The notes under the pieces were generated by a model. That model did not search any database. It was not told where the DNA came from and worked only from the letters and a program-made list of their open reading frames with translations. This document shows, one piece after another, positions 34,201 through 45,694 of a stretch of DNA of 64,000 nucleotides. The stretch's first letter is position 1, and each line of letters opens with the position of its first letter. The position numbers were made by a program, and so were the translations under genes. The stretch is from contig WHVY01000006.1 of assembly GCA_022266195.1 (NCBI GenBank), positions 1,364,001-1,428,000 of the forward strand, in the 5' to 3' direction. This stretch comes from Tetranychus cinnabarinus. Lineage: Eukaryota > Arthropoda > Arachnida > Trombidiformes > Tetranychidae.

Positions 34201-35284
34201 GTTATTTGAGGCATATTTTTGTATATTGAATTTGCCGAACTGACTTGAAACAGATTCTTGTTTTTGAGCCCAGGAGTTATCATTGAATTCTGGAATTATA
34301 TAAGCAACTGAATCAAAAATTAGGGCTAGAATTTAGTTTCATTTAATTTTCATTACTGACAGAAGATGATTTTGCTGGTGTAGCAAATGTTTTAAAAAAA
34401 GTCTTTTTTCTCAACAGTTTTCATCGTTGTTGAATTTTTGAATTTTAAATATTTTGGGTCAAATATTTGATGTGTAAATGAGTAACCCGTGTGATATTTT
34501 TTATCCTGATTATCATTAATTGATGGAATTTATTAGCTTTATCGTGAAAATGACTTGGATTTTAAAACCTCCAAGAATAAATCACAGAAATAAAGTTGAT
34601 TTTACTAGGACTTAGGAATAATTGGTTAGGAACTATTGCGATGACTAGCGAATAAAATTAAATTTAAATTTGTATCATTTTTACATTTTTAAGTAGAGTA
34701 TTTAATTCTTAAGCATCTGGTCAAATGGTCTGCTCGCAATTTGAATCACGAGCTTCAAATGGCATTTTTATTTATTGCACTTTTAATAGACTGATTAGTG
34801 CTTTTTAAAAGATCGGAGAAAAGTTGTTCCGATGTTGATTTGGTTTAAATTGTAATACATAGTTGATGATTTTGGATTTACTGCTTTGGTGAAAAGACCT
34901 GACATCTCTAAATCAGTGATCAAAGTGCTAAGTATTTCTTATGTCGAATGCGATCTTGTGTTAATGCTGGGATAATAATAGATTTTCGCAGACTGATATC
35001 GAAAGGCGTTTTGTATATTTGAAATTAAATTTTAACATTGGAGATTGATCTTTTAAATTTGAAATAATAACTAAATGTGGTGATGTTTTAGGTTGAAAAT
35101 TTTTGAAAAGGGAATGGATTGTTTTGTTGAAAGCGAAGACTCAAGATGGAGCTGAAACCCTTGTTTATGATAGGGAAATGCGATAATTACATCATTGCGA
35201 CAAGCTGTTTATCTGTTGACCGGACTGTTGTTACAATTTGAAATATCTCTTGGATTATTAATAGTTTATTTTATTTAAGTTAAG
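31203..35284. other. Intergenic, about 4 kb, no gene recognised
   Basis: AT-rich. It holds one short direct repeat (33441-33717, listed separately). Frames at 33448-33657 and 34068-34283 have no recognisable domain and are probably chance. Confidence 0.5.
33441..33717 (+). repeat. Direct repeat pair, 71 bp, 206-bp offset
   Basis: A 71-bp block from AAAATATTCAAGCTTCC at 33441-33511 recurs at 33647-33717 with about one mismatch. The 135 bp between them include GCACG and CGTGC words in inverted order. It is probably a local tandem duplication; an old insertion with flanking duplications is less likely. Confidence 0.7.
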
Positions 35285-36292
35285 ATGCCTAATTTAAATT
35301 GTCGTTTTTATAAACAAAAATTTCCTGAAGTAGAAGATGTTGCTATGGTCATGGTGCGTCGAGTGGCCGAGATGGGTGCTTACGTTGACTTATTGGAGTA
35401 TAACAACATTGAAGGCATGATTCTGCTTTCTGAACTGTCTCGTCGTCGTATCAGATCAATCAACAAACTTATCAGAATTGGACGAAGTGAATGTGTAGTT
35501 GTTATCCGTGTTGACAAAGATAAAGGATACATTGATTTATCAAAGAGAAGAGTTTCACCTGAGGATATAGTTAGATGTGAAGAAAAATTTGCCAAAAGTA
35601 AAGCTGTTAATAGTATTCTTCGCCATGTGGCTGAAATACTTGGTTATCAAACTGATGATCAATTAGAGGATCTTTATGAACGTACAGCATGGTATTTTGA
35701 TGAAAAATACAAGAAACAAGGCTGTGCATTTGACTATTTCAAGCTTGTTGTCAATGATGCTTCAGTATTGGATGAATGTGATCTTGATGACAAAACACGA
35801 GAAGCTCTTGTTACTCACATTAAAAGAAAATTGACACCACAAGCAGTTAAAGTTAGAGCTGATATTGATGTTGGCTGTTGTACCTATGAAGGTATTGATG
35901 CTGTTAAAGCAGCCTTACGTGCAGGAATAGCTTGTGGTTCACCAGAGATGCCAATCAAGATTAATTTGATAGCCCCTCCATCTTATGTTGTTACAACTCA
36001 CACTATGGAAAGAGAATTTGGTTTAGCAACTTTAGATAAAGCCTTAAAAGAAATAGAAGAATCAATTACAAAAGCTGGAGGAATTTTCTCTATTAAACAA
36101 GCACCTAAAGTTGTTACCGATTTAGATGATCAAGAATTGCAAAAGAAATTAGAAAGATTGGAACAAATGAATGAAGAAGTTCCTGGTGATGATGATTATG
36201 ATGAAGATGGTGATGGTGACAGCGATAGTGTTGATGAAGGAGGTGATGGTATTAGCAATAATAAACCATCAAAAGTCAAAGACGAAAATTAA
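35285..36292 (+). CDS. eIF2alpha: Translation initiation factor eIF2 subunit alpha, copy 1
   Basis: Intronless, 335 residues, full length for the family. An N-terminal S1-type OB fold (about 15-90) contains the phospho-switch loop LLSELSRRRIRSINK with the regulatory Ser (Ser51 in standard numbering) kept. The helical domain and the C-terminal alpha/beta domain follow, and the tail is acidic (Asp/Glu/Gly). As part of eIF2 it delivers initiator Met-tRNA to the 40S subunit; phosphorylation by eIF2 kinases blocks eIF2B and lowers translation. Convergent with PSS1 downstream. The protein is identical to the copy at 51776. By eye the two coding sequences differ by one silent base (GAG/GAA near 35672). 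Confidence 0.95.
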   Translation: MPNLNCRFYKQKFPEVEDVAMVMVRRVAEMGAYVDLLEYNNIEGMILLSELSRRRIRSINKLIRIGRSECVVVIRVDKDKGYIDLSKRRVSPEDIVRCEEKFAKSKAVNSILRHVAEILGYQTDDQLEDLYERTAWYFDEKYKKQGCAFDYFKLVVNDASVLDECDLDDKTREALVTHIKRKLTPQAVKVRADIDVGCCTYEGIDAVKAALRAGIACGSPEMPIKINLIAPPSYVVTTHTMEREFGLATLDKALKEIEESITKAGGIFSIKQAPKVVTDLDDQELQKKLERLEQMNEEVPGDDDYDEDGDGDSDSVDEGGDGISNNKPSKVKDEN

Positions 36293-36799
36293 ATGAAACT
36301 CGATACTTTTCAAAAGTTTCTTAAAATAATGAATTTGTAGAACAAGTATTTCATTATCATTTGTATAAAGATGGTTTCTACATACACCTTTGATATTTTT
36401 AGTCTCTCAAATTAATCTAATATTACGTTATGTAATTTATTTATTAATCAAAAATGTAGCCTTTTTTCCAAGTAATCGTCAAGATCGTCAAAAAGATTAA
36501 GTCAAATATTGATTGTATTGATTGTAGCATTATTACAGTTATTATTCAATCAATTATTACGATCATCAAAAAAATAGATTGCACATCTATCTACATGTAG
36601 ATAAAAACTTTTTACACCTTTTATGAACTAGTTGAGCCTAATTTTTTTGGCATTTTGATAGCGAAAGGCTGGTTCGGAGTTCCTAGAATAGTTGTGAGAA
36701 TTTTTGATGATACGTCCACCAACACACATCAAGAGATACACTTCAGAAAATTAAGAATTAGATTACGATTTTGAACTTGTTCTTCAAGACATTTATTTA
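36293..36799. other. Convergent intergenic region of eIF2alpha copy 1 and PSS1
   Basis: About 0.5 kb of 3' sequence. Blocks of the eIF2alpha 3' region (TTAAAATAATGAATTT and TTATCATTTGTATAAAGATG) recur after copy 2 in the opposite order. A short palindrome ATCTACATGTAGAT lies near 36589. AATAAA on the minus strand directly follows the PSS1 stop. Confidence 0.55.
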
Positions 36800-38376
36800 T
36801 CATCTATCTTTTCTAGATGAATGGTCTTGGCTACGACTGTTTAGCTTGGTCCACCAAACTCCTAGCGAAACAAAAACTATGCTGAGGATAAACTGAATAA
36901 AAAGATAAGAAATAAAATAATTGGTGAGATATTATCAAAATTTAAAAGATAATGTGCTAATGCTACGTACCTGTATAATTATCCAAATAGCTATGTTCTT
37001 TATCTGAGTTTGAGCGAATAAATCAAGTCCAAATCTTATACAGATTATTGATTCAATAAACATGATGGCCCCAAATACCCAACATTGGCTACCAACACGC
37101 TTGCACCGCGCATCGACAACGTAAACATAATATTGTCGAAGACTAGGTGCAACAATCAATGCAATAATAGCAAGACGACCTATGCTTAAAGGATGACCAG
37201 GAGGTATTTCGAATATGTGTTTGAGAAAAAAAGTATTCAGTTCGGTGATTTGCCAGTAAATGACTAGTTGAGTGACTGCTAAGTATCTGATGTATGTACA
37301 AGAAGGATCAAGCCATTTCATGCTGGTCCAGCTTTCTGGGGTAAACTGAAGAACAGCTCGTTTGATTTTACCCTTAGTTGAACTTATATTCCTGTAGCAA
37401 ATTGAAAAAGAAAAGACAAAAAAATCGATTAATGGGGTATAAATTAAACATTTAAAATAGCAAAGATAGTTCATTTCCGATTAACTTCCGATCAACTCAC
37501 TTTATACTTTCCCATTGATATTTTCTCATTTCTAATTTCCTGCAAATATACATTCCAAGCCAAATACCAGCTCCATTGCAGATAAGAACATCTAGAATTA
37601 AAGCATCCCACCAACATTCAATGAAATTTGGTAATAGATGAGAAAAAGTCATCTCAGTAATTTCCCAAGTAACACTGATTAACCAAGCAATTCCATAATG
37701 GCGAATCAACATGGCTTTCAGAGTCCAACCAAAAAAGTGCCCCAAAGCAAAAACATCCACATGACTCCAAACTCTTTCAATAGAGACATCGGAACAATTG
37801 ATACCATATTCCTATTGTATAAAAATTAAGGTTAGAGTATAAGAATTAACCATGCAAATTAATAAACGAATTAAAGGTCACCTTTTCTCCATCAATTGTA
37901 AAGTCTTCGAGATCAGGGAAAACCCAGTTCAGCATAGATTTGACAGTATCATAATTTTGAAAAAGGATGAAAGTTAAAGCCATAAGATAGAGAACACTGA
38001 TGCCAAAAACCATCCGCCACATGACAGGATGAGGTCGAGTGAATGGTCCATTTGGAAAGGCAAGAGTACTTATTACTAAGGATAAAAAAATGATGAACTT
38101 GACTCCAGCCCAAATATTGTCACTCAAACTCTCTTCAGTGTTACGAGTGAAAGCAAAATAAATTATCGGGATGAATGTAGATGTTAACAAAGTAATGGTA
38201 TGCGATTTGTAGAAAAATGGAAGTTGAATGTTTTCAACTGGACGCTCGTTAATCGAGTAAAAAAGGTTGTCCCTTGAATCTGCAGCATCTTCACCGCCAT
38301 CAGGATCAGCGGATTCACTACCAGATGACTTTAAACGAGTAAACAGAGGGGATTTCTTTGGCGTAGCAGAAGACAT
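36800..38376 (-). CDS. PTDSS1: Phosphatidylserine synthase 1-type enzyme
   Basis: Four exons, in order of translation: 38376-37882, 37811-37501, 37391-36971 and 36892-36800. Introns are 70-109 nt, the phases agree, and the result is 439 residues. It exchanges the head group of a phospholipid for serine in the ER (PSS family), using phosphatidylcholine if truly PSS1-like. Visible signatures: the NCSD and SHVDVFALGHFFGW block, LPNFIECWWDALILDVLICN, the GKIKRAVLQFTPESW block, ELNTFFLKHIF, and multiple membrane segments. The last three blocks resemble vertebrate PSS1 more than PSS2. The start is MSSATPKK; the frame upstream has only a GTG. The C-terminal tail after the last membrane segment is short (about 15 residues) compared with human PSS1 (473 aa). 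Confidence 0.92.
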
Positions 38377-40041
38377 AAATAATAGAATAAAAAAACACCA
38401 ATTTGTACACAAAAAAGTAAAAAAAACTAAAAAAGAGCTGGAAGAATGAAGTGATATCCCGAGAAGCTCATTCAGGCATTGAATTCAACGATTGAATGGC
38501 AACAAAAATCATTCTGTTAAAGTCTGGACAGAATGCTTTCGCTCAGCTATTGGTTACTAGGTAAACAGTTTCTCTAGTGGCAAAAACTGGTTACTAAAGT
38601 AACCAACGCAGGCCCTTCGAGGATTTAGCCAAGAAAATGAATTAACAATTAACAATTAAACTACTGAATTCATATCATCATAATATTTACTCTAGAATTT
38701 TTTTGAAAATTAATCGACAATAAATAATAATAATTTTCCTCACTAAAAGTCTCTGGTTATCGATGTATCGACTTGTAATTTGAGTATATCGATGGTTAAC
38801 AATCTTGTCAATTTTAATCATTTGATCAAAATCTGATGAGGTTTAGACGATTAGTTTTCTTGATTGCTATTTGTTTGAATTGTAGAGGTCAACAATTGAA
38901 TAGAAAGTACTTTTTCATTGTTCGTGTTATCTTTCCACTGATTAACTGAGTTTTGCATTTCTCGTTAAGTTGAAATAATAGTGTTCATGAGACAAATTTT
39001 GCAATGAAAATTCCTAATTTAATCATCGACTTATTTTGGTTAATTTTATATAGAATATAATTAAGGGTTATTGTAATTATCTTAATATGAAAATTAATCT
39101 CTAGTCAGCTCTTTTATCATTTCACTTAAACTCATTAAGAAAGATACTCTCGTATCTGAGATTAACATTTGATTATTAATTACTGATTACTAATTACTTT
39201 TTGCATTATTAAACCATAAATGTAGTCTTGACTTGTATTTATTTGTTTAACTTAATCATGTTACAAGAGATTTGGGTTTGAACTCTTGACCGAATAATGT
39301 TTGCAAGTTCTGAGTAAGTCAGAAAAAAATGTCTTCAAAACGCAAGTCAATGTTAGACTGATGTAAAAATAATGCTCAGCTCATCTCATAAATTGATTGG
39401 AACTGAAATCTAAGGAAATTATTCAGCCTCGTGTCTAATACATGATGCATGTTCAAATTTCATCAGACACTCTAGTTTAATAATTATGAGATTGTGAGAG
39501 CAATATAAGACTAGAATTGCATCAACAATAAATCGAATGATGAAAAATAAATTGATAGAAAATTGAAACAATAATTCTGTTTAAATTACATTTTATTTCC
39601 TTGATTATGGCTTGGATAATTAGTATTTATATACCATGCATTTGTGATTCGTGTTTTGTATGATTTTTTTCTGGAATTTGAATGTATATATAACCAATAA
39701 ATCCATGACTTAAAATATGAAATTCATAAAGAGTTGTGACAAAAAAGAAAGGAAAAGGATAGTTGGAAGAGAGAAGGGAAGGTCTATAATACTAGATTTT
39801 CAAAATTTCTTCAACGATAACGATTTTATCGTTAGAAACACAAAAACATGATTTCATTCCATTATTGCTCAGTCAATCAATCATTTTTTTCTTTAGGTGC
39901 ACACAAAGTAAAACTGAAAACAATGACAACAAGGCTATTTTTTGGTTTAAATATTTGTTCTCCTTTGATGATAATTTTTCAACGTGATTCTGTTTTCTTT
40001 CCATCAAATACGTATAGAACTTAAGTTGACTGGGTTTAGAT
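38377..40041. other. Intergenic between PSS1 and V-ATPase A
   Basis: About 1.66 kb. It contains the PSS1 5' leader/promoter (near 38380-38600) and V-ATPase A 3' sequence at the right end. A TTTATT (AATAAA on minus) lies near 39592. No gene is visible. Confidence 0.5.
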
Positions 40042-42813
40042 TTAATCTTCAAGACTTCGGAAAGCTTGTTGCATTGTTTCTGCGAGTTCATCGAACTCGC
40101 GGCGAATCTTGGTTTCACCATCTTTAACTGGGTCCTAAAGAGGTAAAAAAACATTTTATTTAGTAAACAATAGCAATTTCTATAAAAAATATTTGGAAAG
40201 ATGCAATTACCTTGAATTTCATTGAGCTTAAATCATACATGGTTGAACCAAGAGCTTCACGAATTATTGACCATGTTATACGATTCTCACTTTGAGCGGT
40301 AGCTTCGATAGAGTGTTTTGCCAGGTCATAAAATGAAATAATGTTTTTCAACATACCACATGTTTTATAGAAAGGACAAAATCTATCATAAGGAGAATAA
40401 CTGTTTTGTTGCAAGAAATCATCTTTGATAAGACGAGCAACCTCTAATGTGACTTTATCTGCTTCGGCAAGTGAAGCTTTACCAACAAGTTGCACAATTT
40501 CTGAAAGATCTTCTTCTTCTTGGAGAATTTGTTGACACTAAAGACAAATAAATGAAAGTAAATTAATGACAAGATCATGAAATTAGGGAATAATGGTAAC
40601 AAACCTTAGTACGAAGAGGTACGAAATCTGGGAAATTTCTTTCATAGTATTCATCTAGAGCTCGAGTGTATTTACTGTAAGACAAACTCCAATTAATGGA
40701 TGGAAAATGTTTTCTTTGTGCAAGTTTCTTATCCAATCCCCAGAAGACTTGAACAATACCCAGAGTAGCTGAGGTTACGGGATCAGAGAAGTCACCACCG
40801 GGTGGTGATACAGCACCTACAATGGTTACACTTCCTTCTCTTTCTGGATTACCTAAACATTTTACTCGTCCAGCTCTTTCGTAGAAAGAGGCTAACCTTG
40901 CACTAAGATAAGCGGGATAACCAGAATCGGCAGGCATTTCAGCCAAACGACCAGAAATTTCTCTCAAAGCTTCAGCCCAACGTGAGGTTGAATCAGCCAT
41001 CATAGAGACATGGTAACCCATATCACGGAAATATTCAGATAATGTGATTCCAGTATAGATAGAAGCCTCTCGAGCTGCGACAGGCATGTTTGAAGTATTG
41101 GCTACCAATGTTGTACGTCTCATGATTGATTCAGTAACTCCATTGATTTCAACTGTCAACTCAGGGAAATCTCTAAGTACTTCAGCCATTTCATTACCTC
41201 TCTCACCGCAACCAACGTAAACAATAACATCACTGTTGGAATATTTAGAAAGAGCTTGTGAGATGACAGTTTTACCGCAACCAAAAGCTCCTGGAATGGC
41301 AGTTGTACCTCCTTGAACACAAGGAAATAAAGCGTCAAGTACTCTTTGACCAGTAAGAAGAGGGTGATTAGCAGAAAGTTTCTCAGTAATCGGTCTGGTT
41401 TGACGAACTGGCCAAGTTTGCATCATAGTGAACTGTGATTTTTCACCATCAAACTCGGTCTCTAGGATAACATCCTAAATAATAAAAAAAAAGAAGAATG
41501 AGTAATATAGAAACACATTATAAATAAGAAACTTACTGTAATGTCATAGGTCCCTGGTTCAGCGAGGAATGTGATGGTACCCTTTGCCTTTGGTGGAAGT
41601 GTTAATTTGTGCTTGATTAGACTGTTTTCATGAACATAACCATAAACATCACCACCGGTAATGTGACTACCAATTCTGACATATTGAGGGAAAAAGTCCC
41701 ATTTGATGTCTCTGTTTAAAGAGGGTGTATTGACTCCCTTTGGAATGTAAATACTTTGGGTAAGATCATGAATATCTTTGAGAGGCCTTTGAATACCATC
41801 AAAAATAGATCCCATAATACCTGGTCCGAGCTCAACAGATAATGGTTTACCGGTTCGGAGAACTGGATCACCAACAGTTACACCAGCTAAACAATAAAAA
41901 ATAAAGTATTATGAGTTATAAAGCAGCCTTAAAATGGCAACAATTATTATGGTTGCAAAATTTGATCATAAAAACATACATGTTTCTTCATAAACTTGAA
42001 TAGTTGCTAAATCGGTTTCAAGACGAATAATTTCTCCTACTAATTCCTCATGACCAACTCTGACCAATTCGTACATAGCAGCACCAGCCATTTTTTCAGC
42101 AATAACGACACAACCTGAAACTCCTTGGACATATCCGTATAATTTTTCATTTTCGACATCCCTTAATTTAGGAAGCTTATCAGTTCTTTCCATAGCCCCA
42201 GCCTTGAAGACAATAAAAGATCCAAAGAAAAATAGAATTGAACATCATCGAAGTGGTGATTTCGAAGCCAAAAGTATTTACAACGCATGGTTTTGCACAA
42301 TATCCAAATGCGATCGAATAAAAACGAAAGAATGAAAATAAATGGGTTAAAAAAAATAACAATTTTTAGTATAAAAGTTAAGTAAATAATCAAATGGGCG
42401 TGCTAGAGTAATTCGGATGGTAGATTAGAATGAAGTCATTTAAAGGACAAACTGAGTGAAATGAAACAAGTGTAAATATCACTATAGTAAACCTGAGCTA
42501 TCAAAGTAATTAATGAAACAAAAATACTCTGAATGATTGGAAAAAGAGATCATCGTAAATATGAGAAAACTGGCAAGATGGGCGAGATTTAAAGCTCTAA
42601 ATTAGGAGATTAACTTAATTATTGACAAACATCTAAGAGTAGAGCGATCAAGGTCCTAAACATTACAACGTATGTATTGATGTATCAATGTATTTAAAGG
42701 TAGAAGCATAGAGAGAAGCATAGAAAACTAGATGAAGATAAACGGTAAAGGAAAAAGGTCAGATCTTTGCTGGAGTTATTCAATAAGATAGAACAGAAAT
42801 ACAGACTTACCAT
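40042..42813 (-). CDS. ATP6V1A: V-type proton ATPase catalytic subunit A
   Basis: Six coding segments on the minus strand: 42813-42811 (ATG only), 42202-41980, 41886-41537, 41474-40605, 40537-40211 and 40134-40042. Phases are consistent; 621 residues. Subunit A binds and hydrolyses ATP in the V1 head of the proton pump of endosomes, lysosomes and Golgi. Seen: Walker A GAFGCGKT (about 254-261), GCGERGNE, SMMADSTSRWAEALREISGR, PPGGDFSDPVT, and the C-terminal AFRSLED. Length matches the family (about 614-620). The start is ambiguous: a lone ATG at the end of a leader exon gives MAGAMERT, and the next AUG (42193) gives MERTDK and 617 residues. Odd: SGC replaces the usual SGP near the N-terminus, and NWS replaces NWL before SYSKY. 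Confidence 0.95.
42203..42810 (-). promoter_or_regulatory. Long first intron of V-ATPase A
   Basis: 608 nt with GTAAGT donor and CTTCAAG acceptor, about 6-10 times longer than the other introns of the gene. It separates the ATG-ending leader exon from the rest. Long first introns often carry enhancers; none is identified here. Confidence 0.6.
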
Positions 42814-44153
42814 TTTGATGAATTTAAATTAATTGAATTAATTGCAGATTAAACTAAACAAAAATAATAAAAGTATATTGGATTAACAATTGAATGATAA
42901 TTAAAAAATGGAGGGGACTAAAATGACTTTCAGGGAAAGAATACAGGTGAGAGTAAAGAGAGAGATGCTTAGAGTGATTTAAAAAGGCTACCAGAAGAAT
43001 AAATAGACAGAGAAGAAGAAAGAGAACAGGGAAAAAGACTAGATGATGAGCAGAAACAGCTTGGAAGATGAGGGCTAATGACGGTTAATTGTAATATTGT
43101 AAATCTGATCGGCTTTTATTATCATGTGTAATCGTTTTGCTGCTACTAAGAGACTATCAGATATTTCTTCAGTGTCTACATTTGCCTTTCCTTTCTTTTT
43201 TCCTTTCGATAATTTCCTTTCTATTTCTCTCTTTTTTCATTATTTTGATCATAACGCCCATCAAAATTTGAATGAATAGACAATTAACCAAAATTTAGAT
43301 GATATAGGCATTAAATCAGCCATTTCCGTAAGCTTTATGCAAATCGGCTCAACACTGGCTCTTAATTTTTCGCAAAATCATGAACTTTTGTGATTAATCA
43401 AAATTGTAACAGTTTATCAATTGATCAATCATTGCAATTTAGATTTGATTGCTTCGATGAACATCGCCGTTTCGGTTGATTAAGTAGCGTTGTTAAGATA
43501 TTCAAATTGAGTGAAACAAAGGCAAAGCCTTGACTTGAAAACTTTCTCAACTGAGCGTGAAGAGGCTTGTATGCTTATTATAAAGCAATTGTTTGATTAT
43601 GATAACTTCTGGAAATTTTCAGGGAGATTTGAAATTATTTAAAATTAAAAAAATTGATTGGAATAATGAAAGCTGGACACAAAATCTAAATGGAATAAAA
43701 TCTGCTTTTATTTTTTTAGGTGGAGGCGAAAAAGAGCTTAACTCTTCTTCCTCCCTCCAAAATAACCAAAAATTAAGTTCCCAGAATCTTTTGACTGATC
43801 ACGATTCTGCACAACCTGAGTTTAATTAATTCCTTCTGGTGAAGGATCCTCAGATTATGGATCTTGTCGAGCGATTAGCGAAGTAATTGCTCTGATCGAA
43901 ACCCTTTTCATAAAATATAATGTCCATTGAGGGAACATAAATAATATTTAGGTTCAGAGAGAAAAACAGTTTCTTTCGAAATTCATCATGTTAAAATAAA
44001 TTAAATAAAAAAATGTTGTGTTCTGCGTCAGCATGGCTCAAATTAAAGTTGTTGGGACAAAATTTTATGATAAAAATGACTGTTTCTCTCCTTTAGACTG
44101 AATTGTACATGTCCATGTAAGCTTACAGCATTCAGTTAAGGTTTTTACATTAT
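42814..44153. other. Intergenic between V-ATPase A and BUD13
   Basis: It begins with V-ATPase A leader/promoter sequence, including a purine-rich stretch at about 42900-43070, then AT-rich DNA. The 78-codon frame at 43593-43829 has no recognisable domain. The right end is BUD13 3' sequence. Confidence 0.5.
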
Positions 44154-45197
44154 TTACATATCCTCGGTTGACCATCGATAGGCTTCTTCTTTGATGGCTT
44201 CTTTTTCGGCTAAACTGGCGAAGTACTTTTGTTCATAACCATTACTTCTATTAACACCATCCCAACGGTGACCTGGAGGAATATTGAATCTATTTGGTGG
44301 AGCTGGAACTGATCCTTTGTAAACTAATTTACTTTTTTTATCACCGCTAAGCTCATCTTCTTTGTCTTTTTGCTGTTTTTTTTCTCGAAAATATGCAGCC
44401 ATTGGATCATCATGTAACTCTCTATTAGCACACAACTCTTTTAAATGAGCTTCGAGATCAGCATCATCTTCATATCTAGCAAGTGGTTTCTCCATTTCAA
44501 TTGCTTCATCTTCAATTCTCTTTTTAGTCTCCTCAATTTGTTTAAGTCCTGCAGTCTTCTCTTTGAACTTTTGTCTCTCTGCAGCGTGTTTAGCTTCCTT
44601 TTCTTTTTCCCTGGCAGCTTCCTTTTCAAGATCTCTAACTCTTCCAGTTTTTTTATCACGGTACACGGATTTAGCTCCTTTACCAGTTAATTGAGGGTCC
44701 AGCTTTTCAAGCATTCGAGCTTCTTCTTCTTTTAATCTTTTCCTTTCCTCTCTCATCTCCCCAGCTGATGTCAATCCATGATTAACTTTCTTTTTCTTGA
44801 TATCTGCTTTATTCTCTCCGACAACTGATCGCATTTTAACCGGAACATCTGTACTAGTTTCATCTTCATCTTTATCGTCATGCAAAGGCTTCCACTTAGA
44901 ATTCTTGCCATCCTTGTGTTTTAAAGCTAACGGCCTTTCGTCTATGACATCTTCAACAACAGGTCTGTCTTCTTGGACGCCGAAATAAACATCCAAGTCA
45001 TCGATCACTTTTTTCTTTCTTATCTTTTTCAGCTCAATATCATCATCAAAGATTTTGAAGTTAGTCTCTTTGCTTATTTCATCAATTTCTTTCTTCCTCC
45101 TTTTCTTAGGTTTTCCATTTAAATCTTCACCAGCTCCATACTTTATTCGAAGGTATTCTTTGTGATCGATAGGACGAGGATAAGACTTAGAACTCAT
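44154..45197 (-). CDS. BUD13: BUD13 homologue, RES complex splicing factor
   Basis: A single coding exon of 347 residues from ATG 45197 (MSSKSYPRP). The longer frame to 45236 starts with TTG and crosses a splice acceptor, so it is not coding. A leader intron at about 45225-45296 (GTAAGT...TTTCAG) lies in the 5' UTR. BUD13, with Snu17 and Pml1 homologues, forms the RES complex that aids activation of the spliceosome and nuclear retention of unspliced RNA. The diagnostic C-terminus is present: PLARYEDDADL, DDPMAAYF, PPNRFNIPPGHRWDGVNRSN and the ending YRWSTEDM. The middle is charged coiled-coil. It is shorter than human BUD13 (619 aa) because the long repeat-rich N-terminal region is small here. 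Head-to-head with porcupine. Confidence 0.92.
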   Translation of the reverse strand: MSSKSYPRPIDHKEYLRIKYGAGEDLNGKPKKRRKKEIDEISKETNFKIFDDDIELKKIRKKKVIDDLDVYFGVQEDRPVVEDVIDERPLALKHKDGKNSKWKPLHDDKDEDETSTDVPVKMRSVVGENKADIKKKKVNHGLTSAGEMREERKRLKEEEARMLEKLDPQLTGKGAKSVYRDKKTGRVRDLEKEAAREKEKEAKHAAERQKFKEKTAGLKQIEETKKRIEDEAIEMEKPLARYEDDADLEAHLKELCANRELHDDPMAAYFREKKQQKDKEDELSGDKKSKLVYKGSVPAPPNRFNIPPGHRWDGVNRSNGYEQKYFASLAEKEAIKEEAYRWSTEDM

Positions 45198-45694
45198 CCT
45201 GAATGGTTGACAAAATTTGGAAAGCTGAAATTTCAAAATAAAAACAATTATTGAATGACCAAAGAGATTGCAAAGGAAAAACAGATGATTACTTACATTT
45301 GTAAAACAAGCCGGCAGTGCAGGGGAAAATATCCACTAATTCTTTGAGTAACAATAAGCAGGATAGTTTAAATTAGTAATCCAATAAATTAGAAGGCACT
45401 TTAACCAGATGCACTACACAAGTTTCATGTCAACAACATGTAAACATCTCTTCAACATTCTTATAGTGTTAAACCATGACAACCTAAATAGACTGTCGCC
45501 ATGGGTTACATGTAAACATGGAACCAAATGGCGCCCGTAAATTTCATAGGCCTTTTCTACTTTTTGAGAGACCAAAACAACCCTGAATTGTCAAATTGAA
45601 TTTGTTTTAAGTCTGGATTTCTAATTGAATCCGATGATTGATATCATTCAAAGTTGTGTTCGAGAAACCATCACTCACATCAGTATCAGCTTTC
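45198..45694. promoter_or_regulatory. Divergent BUD13/porcupine promoter region
   Basis: 497 bp between the two start codons, including the BUD13 leader exon and leader intron. It contains GTTACATGTAAACATGG and a second CAACATGTAAACAT word. The BUD13 half (to about 45460) is repeated in decayed form upstream of wntless. Confidence 0.6.

Noticed and set aside
45198..45236. N-terminal extension of BUD13
   Set aside because: Starts at TTG and spans a TTTCAG acceptor; it is leader exon sequence.
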